Positions 46,341 to 55,378 of a stretch of 64,000 nucleotides of DNA are shown piece by piece. The stretch is from the NCBI RefSeq assembly GCF_001659605.2, contig NC_035172.2, positions 21,745,973 through 21,809,972 on the forward strand, given 5' to 3'. How positions within the stretch are numbered: position 1 is the first letter of the stretch; each line of letters opens with the position of its first letter. This DNA comes from Manihot esculenta (taxonomy: Eukaryota; Streptophyta; Magnoliopsida; Malpighiales; Euphorbiaceae). The translations under genes and the position numbers were made by a program. Under the pieces are notes generated by a model. It had not been told where the DNA came from, searched no databases, and worked only from the letters and a program-made list of their open reading frames with translations.

Positions 46341-47741
46341 TTAGGCTGACTGAGATGATTGATGTAGTGGAATTTCTTCCACTACTTGCACTGCAAATCC
46401 TTCGTAGAAAGGTTTTAGACGATGGCCATTCACCTTGAAGATTTTTCCTGTCTCTATACTGCGAATGTCTACAGCTCCATGTGGGTAAGCATGCTCTACA
46501 ATGAATGGTCCAATCCACCTAGACCGTAGCTTTCCTGGAAATAATTTCAAATGAGAGTCAAAGAGTAAGACTTTATCACCAACCTCAAATTGTTTTCTTG
46601 AAAGCTGACTGTCATGGGAGGCTTTGGTTTTTGCTTTATAGTTCCAAGAAGTCTCATAAGCATCTCGTCTTATTTCCTCTAGCTCTTGCAGTTGCAACTT
46701 GCAATGTTGTCCAGCTTCTTTAAGGTCCATGTTGCAATTCTTTACAGCCCAATAGGCCTTGTGTTCAAGCTCAACTGGAAGGTGACAAGCTTTTCCATAG
46801 ACCAATCTGTAAGGAGACATACCTATGGGGGTCTTGTAAGCTGTCCTGTAGGCCCATAGAGCATCTTCCAAACGTGTACTCCAGTCCTTTCGGTTGGGAG
46901 ATACTGTCTTTTCAAGGATGGCCTTGATTTCTCTGTTGGACACTTCAGCTTGCCCATTTGTCTGAGGGTGGTATGCTATGGATGTCCTGTGTATGACATT
47001 GTGCTTTCTGAGAAGGCTTTCCACCACCTTATTGCAAAAATGGGTCCCTTTGTCACTGATGATTGCCTTTGGTATTCCATGTCTGGCAAAAATGTTGGTC
47101 TTCACAAAGTCTACTACTGCCTTGGCATCATCAGTCTTTGTTACTCTAGCTTCCACCCATTTGGACACATAATCTACTGCAAGGATGATGTAAGTGTATC
47201 CAAAGGATGGTGGGAATGGGCCCATGAAGTCTATGCCCCACACATCAAATACCTCACAGACCATGATGGGGTTCTGTGGCATTTGATTTCTGTTACTCAG
47301 ATTTTCAGTCTGTTGACACCTAGCATATGATCTGCAAAACAGAAAAGCATTTCGAAAAATAGTGGGCCAAAACAGGTCACTTTCAAGTATTTTATGAGCA
47401 GCCTTTCTTGGACCAAAGTGTCCACCACAACTATATGAATTATAAAAAGAAAGAACTGAAGCTATTTCTTGGTCTAGAATACATCTCCTTATCATTTGGT
47501 CAGCATAATGTTTCCACAAATATGGCTCATCCCAAACATAGTATTTGGCATCTTTCTTTATCTTATCCTTGGTGTGCTTTGGCATGTCAGAAGGTAAATT
47601 ATCTGTGGCTAAGTAGTTCACCATGTCTGCGTACCATGGCTCATCAGATTGGGCTTGGAAAATTTGTTCAAATAGGCCATTCTCACATTCTTTAGAATCT
47701 GGGAGGTGTTTCTCTTGGCTTGACTGTAATGGAGGTGGCAC
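46341..47741 (-). pseudogene. Integrase of element C
   Basis: The frame has a zinc-binding region ([14 protein letters not shown] then [11 protein letters not shown]), catalytic D in [11 protein letters not shown] in [10 protein letters not shown] and E in [16 protein letters not shown], then [29 protein letters not shown] and [18 protein letters not shown] at the C-terminus, all Athila/Tat-type. The core DDE triad is intact. The frame start used here (GTG 47741) is arbitrary: it is continuous with the protease frame above, separated by one TAG at 47895. It has no chromodomain, as expected for this clade. Confidence 0.9.
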
Positions 47742-47894
47742 AGAACTGGATTCAGAGGCTTCCTTTTGCGCAGGATTGGACTGAAAGGGAGGACTGGAAG
47801 GACTTAACTGCGTTGGAGGCTGATGAGTTGCACTGGAGATGGTCTCAGTTTGCGCAAGGTTCTTCTGAAGTGGTGCAACTGAGATCTCTTCAAT

Positions 47895-49001
47895 CTATGC
47901 TTGACTGCAATTTACCTGTTGGACGCTACAGACTGTCTCTTTCAATTTTGGCTCTTTCTGGCTCTCATTCCTGCAAAGATCATCATTCAGAATACAATCT
48001 TGATTCTCATCAAATATTTTCTGGCTCAAGCAGTCAATAATATCAAGACCATAAACAGGGGACATATCATGTGGATATTTCATAGCATCATAGATATTAA
48101 ATTTAATGACTTTCCCTTCAAACTCCATAGTCAAAGTACCATCATGCACATCAATCTTAGTCCTAACAGTATTCAAGAAAGGACATCCAAGAAGGATGTC
48201 AGACCTAGTATTGCAATTATCTTCCTTAGTATCAATCACATAAAAATCTGCAGGAAAGACAAGTTCATCTACTTGGACTAACACATCTTCTAGAACACCT
48301 ATGGGATATACCACAGATCTATCAGCCAATTGTATCACAACTCTTATGTCTTTCAGTGCACATGCATTCAGAGAATTATAGATGGAAAGAGGCATAACAT
48401 TTATGGATGCACCAAGATCACACATAGCTTTCTTAATTCCAACATTCCCTATTTTACAAGAAATAGCAAACATACCTTTATCTTTGCATTTAGTAGGGAG
48501 TTCTCTTTTAATCACAGCAGTAACAACTTCACCTACACTTACTTTCTCTCTCTCAGCAAGCTTTCTTCTATTGGTGCAAAGTTCTTTCAGAAATTTTGCA
48601 TACCTGGGAATCTGCTTAACAGCATCTAGCAGAGGTATGTTGATTTCTACCTTTCTGAAGGTCTCAAGAATCTCCTTTTCCTCTTTTTCTTTTTGTGTTC
48701 TTTCAAATCTTTTTGGAAAAGGAGGTGGGATCTGGAAACGTACCTGGGTGTCAGTCTTTTGCGCAGCAAGTGTTTCAGATGGAGCTCGGCTGGCCGGCTC
48801 ATGGAGATGGTGTTGCACAGATGTTTCAGTTTGCGCAGGGGTGGTCTCAGATTGTGCAGGCTTTTGTGCTACTTTCTTTTCTTCCTCATATCTGGTATCT
48901 TGAAGCTCCTTTCCACTTCTCAAAGTAATAGCACTAACATTCTGTCTAGGATTAGTTTCAGTTTGAGAAGGGAGCTTACCTTGGGATTCAGATATGCTCA
49001 T
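47895..49001 (-). pseudogene. Post-knuckle linker and protease of element C
   Basis: Starts in the linker (ESQGKLPSQTETNPRQNVSAITLRSGKE), then PPPFPKRFERTQKEKE, RYAKFLKELCTNRRKL, and the aspartic protease: CDLGASINVMPLSIY (catalytic Asp), VIQLADRSVVYPIGVLEDVL and DILLGCPFLNTVRTKID. A TAG at 47895 ends the open part. In the intact family a pre-RT linker, RT and RNase H would follow; here the next 50 codons are a Pro/Gln-rich spacer leading straight into integrase, in the same frame. Confidence 0.9.
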
Positions 49002-49334
49002 GGACGCAGTCAGTTGTCCTATGTCCTATCGTATGCCTTGCATGACATTCACCATTGTTTCCATCATCTTTTCAAGGTGCTGGATGGAAATTGGAGGTGC
49101 TGGTTGGGCTTGATTCCTTTGATAGTTCTGATAGTTCTGATTGCTGTTGGCCCTTCCATAGCTGAAATTGGGGTGGTCCTTCCAACCTGGGTTGTAAGTG
49201 TTGGAATATGGATCATGTCTAGGCTGATTGTTGTATCCTCCGATGGCATTAACTTGCTGGTTGTCTTCTTGAAGAGTAAGACATTGATCAGTTGGATGTC
49301 CTACATATGCACAAATACCACATGGCCTAGGTGG
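49002..49334 (-). pseudogene. Zinc-knuckle segment of element C gag
   Basis: In frame between gag and protease. It begins after the TAG at 49335-49337 and reads PRPCGICAYVGHPTDQC (CX2CX4HX4C), then a Tyr/Asn-rich segment, and has a second TAG near 49026. Both stops are TAG, fitting CAG-to-TAG decay of methylated cytosine. Confidence 0.82.
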
Positions 49335-50171
49335 CTAGGATGCTTGAACCTGTTGAACTAGTCCTATGGCAAAATCTTTCATAAAAGATGTCAGTTCAGA
49401 AATAGGAGATGAACTTACCTCATTAACTCCTCTCTGCAGTTGCTTTTCTTCTCCATATTGCCTAGATGAGGCTGCAAGTGTTGAGATCAACTCTCTCATC
49501 TCCCTAGGTGTCTTGTCTGCAATGGATCCTCGACAGGCTACATCAATGAATCTCCTTTCTGAAGAAAGCAGGCCTCCATAGAAGAATTCTATGAGTGCCT
49601 TATATGAAATCTCATGTTGAGGACAACCTGTACACAACCTTTTAAATCTTTCCCAATAATCATATAAATCTTCAGATGGTTTCTGTCTAATGCTTGAGAT
49701 TTCTCTTCTAACACCAATAGCCTTATGAGTTGGGATATATTTATTTAAGAAAGTTGTTACCATGTCATCCCAAGAAGTAATAGATCCAGGTGGTAAGTAA
49801 AATAGCCAATCCTTAGCATAATCATCAAGTGAAAAAGGAAAAGCTCTTAACTTAACATGATCTTCAGAAATACCTTGAGGTCTCATAGATGAACAGACAA
49901 TATTGAACTCTTTCAAGTGCTTGTGTGGACTTTCATTTTCTAATCCTCTAAACTTAGAGAGAAGATGAATCAAACCTATTTTCAGTTCAAAGGGAACTAT
50001 CAGAGGTGGATAGGTGATGCAGAGTGGTGCTTGATCTCCTACAGGTGTTGCCAATTCTCTCATGGTCCTTTCCCTTGGCACTGGGGCTCTCATGGCTGGA
50101 TTTTCTTGAATTATTTGGTCTTGGACAGCATGTCCATTATGGGCAGCAGGTTGTGCATGATGTTCAGCCAT
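49335..50171 (-). pseudogene. Gag capsid domain of element C
   Basis: ATG at 50171; 278 residues. The N-terminal AEHHAQPAAHNGH stretch is followed by a Retrotrans_gag capsid (LIHLLSKFRGLENESPHKHL, RAFPFSLDDYAKDWLFYLPPGSI, YWERFKRLCTGCPQHEI, LIEFFYGGL). This is the standard Athila/Tat gag. It stops at TAG 49335-49337, just before the zinc knuckle, as a nonsense mutation; the frame itself is continuous through to integrase. Confidence 0.88.
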
Positions 50172-50383
50172 TTCAGAAGTTGAGTGGTGCGTGGGAAGTG
50201 TTTCAGAAGAAGGTCTTGCGCAGAAAGGCTCTTCAGGCGCAGGTGTGGCTTCAGTTGGTGGTTCAGGCGCAGTGGCTTGCTTTCCTAGTCTCCTGATGGT
50301 GCGTTCAATTTCCGGATCGTAAGGCAGAGTGTCCCTACATTCAGATCTGGTTATGAAAGAAAAACAAACAAGTTAAATCAATT

Positions 50384-50400
50384 GCCCGGCAACGGCGCCA
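50384..50400 (-). promoter_or_regulatory. Primer binding site of element C (tRNA-Asp)
   Basis: Minus strand TGGCGCCGTTGCCGGGC, complementary to the tRNA-Asp 3' end, the standard Athila/Tat primer; five bases from the LTR. Confidence 0.9.
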
Positions 50401-50405
50401 ATTTT

Positions 50406-52147
50406 TGACTCGCGGTTGTCAAAGCCGGTCAAAAATAATCTTTCTGGTTATCAACAATATTACTACTACATATAGTGGTAAAGGATCAAATTCATAGAGG
50501 ATTGAAAACTTATCTATTTTTCTAAACAAGACCAAGAGAATTAACTGAATAAGCAACTAAAAGCAAGTAACTGAAAGTGGAACAAAAGTAAAGTGCAATA
50601 AAAGTAAAAAAGGGGGTTTTTGAGATTGATTTGAATAGCAAACTACTGAAAGCAATTAAATGGGCAAGTAATTAAAAGAGAAATTCAATACGAGAAAGGT
50701 CTAGTTGAAGAGATGGATCCACTTTGGTTGTTTGGATTGATCATTGAAACTTATGTTCTTTTGATTGATTCAATAGATTAGTTATGGAGATGAAAAATGC
50801 TCCTCACCACCATGTCTCTCCTTATGATTAAATCAATTAGGGAATGTCCTCTAATTAATTACTAATTAACAAATTGTCAAGGAACGTCCTTGGGCCTTAG
50901 GCATCAAAACAATTGTCAATTGCATGAAGAAATAGAGAGATCTAATCCTAGCTACCCAAACGCATGGAGATGTTGCTAAATCATATAATTCCTTAGTTAT
51001 TACACCAAGTGTTCTTATGTTTGAATAATTTCAGCAATTACGGACTAAAAATTATCCAAACTAACAATCAATTACCTTGCAATCAAGAATCAAGTGGCCA
51101 ATTTGATCAAAACAACAAAGTAATCATAGATTCAAGCACCAAATTGTATGAATATTGAACAAACCAAAGGCAAACACTTTATGTTCAGATCTCACAATCC
51201 ATAAAACAACCTTAGTTTCAACCAATATTCAAATAGAATAAAAGGTTTCAACCACTCATGGCTGAAACAAAACAAAAAATAAAAGGAGAGGACAAGAGAT
51301 GAAGAACCGAATGATGGAGAAGCTTGCTCCTTGCCTTGGCCGAATGGTGCGTGTGTCTTCCTCTCCTCGGTGGCCCTTAAGGATGAATTTATAAGGTTCT
51401 TAAGTTGCTGTCTTAGGGTTTCTTTGCTGTCCATGAATCTTTTGGAGGCTGCCTAAAATGCCTTTGGTCTTTGCTTGCTCTTTACCTTGCTGCCTATGCA
51501 CATGTGTGAAGGAGGGAGGCGTGTGGCATGTGTGACTTGTGCAAGAGTGGGTCTTTTGGTCTTTGCTTGCTGCCCAAGTGTCTTCAAGATGCTGCCCAAG
51601 GTGCCCAAGACTTGCCTTCACACTCTCCTTGCCGCCCATGCACTAATAAGGAAGGTGGAGCCTCCTTTACAATTTGAATTTTGAATGTGTAAGGCATGAG
51701 GTGGCAAGCATGTGATCTTTGGATTTGGCTTCCTTGATAAGCTGAATTTTGAAATTCAAAATTTGAATATGAAACTTGAAGATTTGAAATTCAAAATACT
51801 TTCCTTATTTGGCTCTTCATTTATGGCAACTTGAGACTTGGCTTCTTGAATAAGGAAAAGGCTACTTGGAGATTTGAAATTTGAATTTCAAATTGCTTTG
51901 GCTGAATGTTCTTTCCTTCGTTGCCACTTTCCTTCTTTAAACCTTTCCTGATTTAGTTTCACTTGAATTCAACTTGGCAGGCTTGCTCTTCTTTGCTCCA
52001 TCTAAGGCAGTTTTAAGGGTATTTTCTCCAAAATGTCCTTTTTCACCATTTTCTACAAAATAATGTCAAGAGCACTAAATTAAGCAAAAATCATGTAAAT
52101 AATCAGCAATAATATCAAGATAAAATAGACTAAAATATGTTCTATCA
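50406..52147 (-). repeat. 5' LTR of element C
   Basis: 1742 bp, from TGACTCGCGGTTGTC to TTCTATCA. More differences from its partner than the D or H pairs show (scattered substitutions and an extra AAGCAAGTAACTG near 50560), so C is older than D and H. Confidence 0.9.
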
Positions 52148-52881
52148 GATACCGTCAGGGAGATGCTCCTAATGATAGGCTGTTTTCTTCCTTTTGGTTT
52201 GTTTTTTGTCTTTATTGTTTCTAATTTTATTATTGTCTCTTTCTTTCTCCAGGTGACGGGCGTCTTCATGGAGATCAATGCCCGTGACCGGTCCCTTCGA
52301 AACACCGTGGATCGCCAGATTAAGGAGGCCCATCTCGAGGAAAATCTCGTAGCCACGAGTGATGCTCTGGGCCACTCGCCGCAGCTCAAGGTCGCTTGAA
52401 GGACCTTGAAGATGAGCTAGTTTGGATGCGGGATGCTGTGAAGAGAGCTGACGAGAGGGCAGCTGCGGCAGAGTCTCATTGTGATGAAGTTTTAGCTCAG
52501 CTGTCCTCTGTGGAGGAAGCCTGGCGGGAGAGGGACAAAGCTGTGGCCCAAAGAGACGAGGCCTGGTGCGAATGTGAGGCAGTCAGAGCAGGTCATGACA
52601 ATGCCCAGGCCCATTTCAAGGTGGTAAAATCCCAGAAGGAAGAGGCCCTTGCTCGAATTATCGTTCTCGAGCAGGAGCTCATGAAGTGCGCCGAGGACTT
52701 GAAGGACTTGACCTTGGCAGCAGAGGAATCAAAACTTCAGCAGCAACAACTCTACCAAGAGGTCAAGGTCCTGAAGGGGAGATGTCCTGCCCTGCTTGAG
52801 GACACCAAACTCACTGAGGACAACATCTGGTTGGCATGTGAAGAGCATCTGCAGGAATACAAGGACTCTTCAGAGTTATGA
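52148..52881 (+). pseudogene. PF04195-type pseudogene, exons 2b-3 (coiled coil), first copy
   Basis: After element C the exon ends at 52174. The next intron would run 52175-52252 (TCTCCAG at the end), but its start is AT, while the second copy has GT: the donor is mutated. Exon 3 (52253 on) encodes VTGVFMEINARDRSLRNTVD, suffers a one-base loss near 52376 and continues at 52396-52881 as a heptad-rich coiled coil (DERAAAAESHCDEVLAQL, ARIIVLEQELMKCAEDLKDL, QQQQLYQEVKVLKG), ending at TGA. Long C-terminal coiled coils are usual for these proteins. Confidence 0.62.
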
Positions 52882-52891
52882 GATTTTCCTC

Positions 52892-53382
52892 AGACCCACG
52901 CTTGCTTGCTCTCTCTAGTCATCTCGCTTGCTCCACTCGGGAGCAAGTGGCTTTTCGCTCTCGGACTCGGGAGGAACTTGGGGATACCGTCAGGGAGATG
53001 CTCCTAATGGTAGGCTGTTTTCTTTTTTATGGTTTGTTTTTTTGTCTTTGTTGTTTCTAATTTTATTATGGTCTCTTTCTTTCTACAAGTGACCGGCGTC
53101 TTCATGGAGATCGATGCCCGTGACCGGTCCCTCCAAAACATCGTGGATCAACAGATTGAGGAGGCCCGTCTCGAGGAAAATCTTGTAGCCACGGGTGATG
53201 CTCAGGGCCAACTCGCCGCGGCTCAAGCTCGCTTGAAGGACCTTGAAGATGAGCTAGATTGGACACAAGATGCTGTGAAGAGGGCTAACGAGAGGGCAGC
53301 TGCGGCAGAGTCTCATTGTGATGAAGTTTCAGCTCAGCTGTCCTCTCTGGAGGAAGCCCGGCGGGAGAGTGAAGAGGAAAAG
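52892..53382 (+). pseudogene. Partial tandem duplicate of the PF04195-type exons
   Basis: Begins at a sequence matching 43363 (ACCCA(C/T)GCTTGCTTGC) and repeats the exon 2 end, the intron (53010-53089) and the first part of exon 3 up to 53370. It carries the intact target site of element C. The donor GT is present, but the acceptor CAG has become CAA (53086-53088), leaving a one-base-shifted AAG. The copy ends where the Athila-type LTR begins. Confidence 0.75.
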
Positions 53383-53403
53383 TGATAGCTGACTGACCAG
53401 ACT

Positions 53404-53661
53404 GTTTGCCCAAGTCTGTTTGGGCAAACGGCGGAGCAAGGCAGAAACAGTGCTTAGGACAGCAGGCAGACAGCCTGTCAGCCCACACCGTTTGCCCACA
53501 CAACCTGGGCAAACAACGCACAGCACGCTACCAGCAGGGAGACAGCCTGTCAGCCCGCACCGTTTGCCCACACCGCCTGGGCAAACAAGGACCAGGCACG
53601 CAGACAGCAATGACGCCAGACAGCCTACCCAGCCTGTTTGCCCACACAACGTCGGGCAAAC
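53404..53661 (+). repeat. Four GTTTGCCCA...GGGCAAAC hairpins
   Basis: Inverted repeats at 53404-53429, 53490-53514, 53562-53586 and 53636-53661, each with 8-10-bp arms around a 7-9-nt loop. Three share the leading GTCAGCCC(A/G)CACC-like context. They sit upstream of the TATA box, in U3. Confidence 0.85.
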
Positions 53662-53900
53662 AGCACCAGCAACCAGAAAGCCAGCAGATCTGCTAAACTT
53701 GGAGACCAAGTCAACACGAGTCTTTTTGCACTCCAATCACGTGGGACAGCTCAGAAATACATAATTCCACCTTAGCACTCTCTCCTACATATTTGGGAAG
53801 CCAAAAATCAAAAAGACAAAAATGCCCTCCAAGAATCCAAGTCCAAATAGGAAAAGGAGTCCCAACTCAACAAGGAAACCCTAGGGCAGCCACTCCAGCC

Positions 53901-53908
53901 TATAAAAG
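53901..53908 (+). promoter_or_regulatory. TATA box of the 53383 LTR
   Basis: TATAAAAG in GCCTATAAAAGGACAAGC, in the expected mid-LTR position. Confidence 0.7.
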
Positions 53909-54872
53909 GACAAGCAAACCAGCAGAAGAATTACCTCTACATCTTTGGATCATCATACATCCACGGCAGAAGCTGCACCAGCAGCCGCACCACACCAGCA
54001 GGCCACCGGCCCTTCTTCTTTCTTCTTTTTGCTTTCTTTCTTTTCTTTTATGTTAGTTTCAGCCATGAGTGGCTGAAACCCTTTTTCTAGTTGAAGAATA
54101 AGGTGAAACTTTGGTTGTTTATGGATTGGGAGATCTGAACATGTTATGTTAATCTTTTGTTTATCAATATTTATGCAATTTGATGCTGAATTCTATTGTT
54201 GCTTTGTTATTTTAGATCAATAGGGCCTATTGAATCTTGATTGCAAGGTAATAATTTATTAGTTTGGATAGTTTTTAGTCCGTAATTGCTGGAATTATTC
54301 AAACACAAGAACAATTGGTGTAAAAACTAAGAAAATTGCATAATCTAGCAATATCACCATGCGTTTGGGTAGCTAGAATTAGGTCTCTCTATCTCTTAAT
54401 GCAATTGACAGTTGTTTGTTGCCTAAGACCCAAGGACGTTCCTTGACAACTTATTGATTAGTGATTAATTAGAGGACGTTTCCTAATTAATCTATGCTTA
54501 AGAAGGTATTTGGTTGGTGAGAAGCGTCTTCCACCTCCATAACTAATTTATTGAATCAATTAAAATAATTTTTGTGTCAATGATCAATCCCAACAACTAA
54601 AGTGGACCCAATTCTTCAACTAGGCTTTTCTCTTTATTGATTTCTCTTTACTTTATTCTTTACTTTACTTGCTTGCTTTCAATTCTAGTTTAACTCAACA
54701 ATCTCAAAACCCCCTTTTTTATATTATTGTCTTTTTATTTACTTGGTCTTGACAAGAAAAATAAGTAAGTATCAATTCCCTGTGGATTCGATCCTTTTGT
54801 CACTATCTACAGTTGTAAAATTATTAATAACCAAAAAGGTTATTTTTGACCGGCTTCGACAACCGCGAGTCA

Positions 54873-55378
54873 TTGATGCATTGTTAAATATCTTAGGTAG
54901 GATATAATCGAATAAAATCAATTGTTATAATAAGATATCATTATTGAGAACTTTATAGAATACTGATAGAATTTTCAAAGGGCTTTTAGTATTTTATTGG
55001 ATTGTAGCAATGTTAAGGCATATGAACAAAAGTTTATAAGACGCAATAATTTGGTAGTTTTGATAAGCGCCGGATGAATAATATAATTTTGTGTTGCAGG
55101 TCTAAGGCTATTGTGCTTGTAGAGATAGATGAATTCTGTCTATTTGTAGGGAGGTTAAGTCCTATATATAGGGAAAACTCTACTGAAATTTTGTCATATG
55201 CTTAGAATGTCTTTGTCACTTTATTTATTTACTTGTAGTCTGTCTTTGATAATCTTATAATGGCTTTATATAGGTAATCTGAATCAACCATATTCTTCCA
55301 AGCAAGACCGTTAGACTCATTAGTCACTCTATTTTGTGAATTAGATATTAATTATTTTTGTAAATTCAATAGTATTTA
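54873..55378. other. AT-rich unassigned DNA
   Basis: About 500 bp without an open frame of note or recognised repeat ends. It is not the continuation of the pseudogene and not obviously LTR. Confidence 0.5.

Larger units (their letters stand above)
43459..52147 (-). mobile_element. Element C: Athila-like, lacks RT and RNase H, TSD gatac
   Basis: 8689 bp on the minus strand, LTRs 43459-45181 and 50406-52147, direct repeats gatac at 43454-43458 and 52148-52152. A second, uninterrupted copy of the target exists at 52976-53000 (GGGGATACCGTCAGGG), confirming the insertion. Primer site matches tRNA-Asp. One reading frame runs gag, knuckle, protease, integrase; reverse transcriptase and RNase H are absent. 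Confidence 0.93.
53383..54872 (+). mobile_element. Single Athila-type LTR without matching TSD
   Basis: 1490 bp, TGATAGCTGACTG to AACCGCGAGTCA, with the shared LTR landmarks: GTGGCTGAAACC near 54070, GTCCGTAATTGCTGG near 54279, GACCGGCTTCGACAACCGC at the end, and TATA at 53901. The five bases before it (aaaag) and after it (ttgat) differ, and the sequence after it is not the continuation of the pseudogene. Confidence 0.78.

Noticed and set aside
46018..46518. Env-like membrane protein in element C (minus frame rich in Ser, Phe and Leu)
   Set aside because: The hydrophobic frame is the complement of a GAAGAAGAAG purine tract and overlaps the integrase end in another frame; no start, glycosylation pattern or match to Athila env-like proteins.
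53285..53764. Overlapping frames on both strands around the GTTTGCCCA hairpins
   Set aside because: Generated by the inverted repeats; peptides are direct images of the hairpin units.
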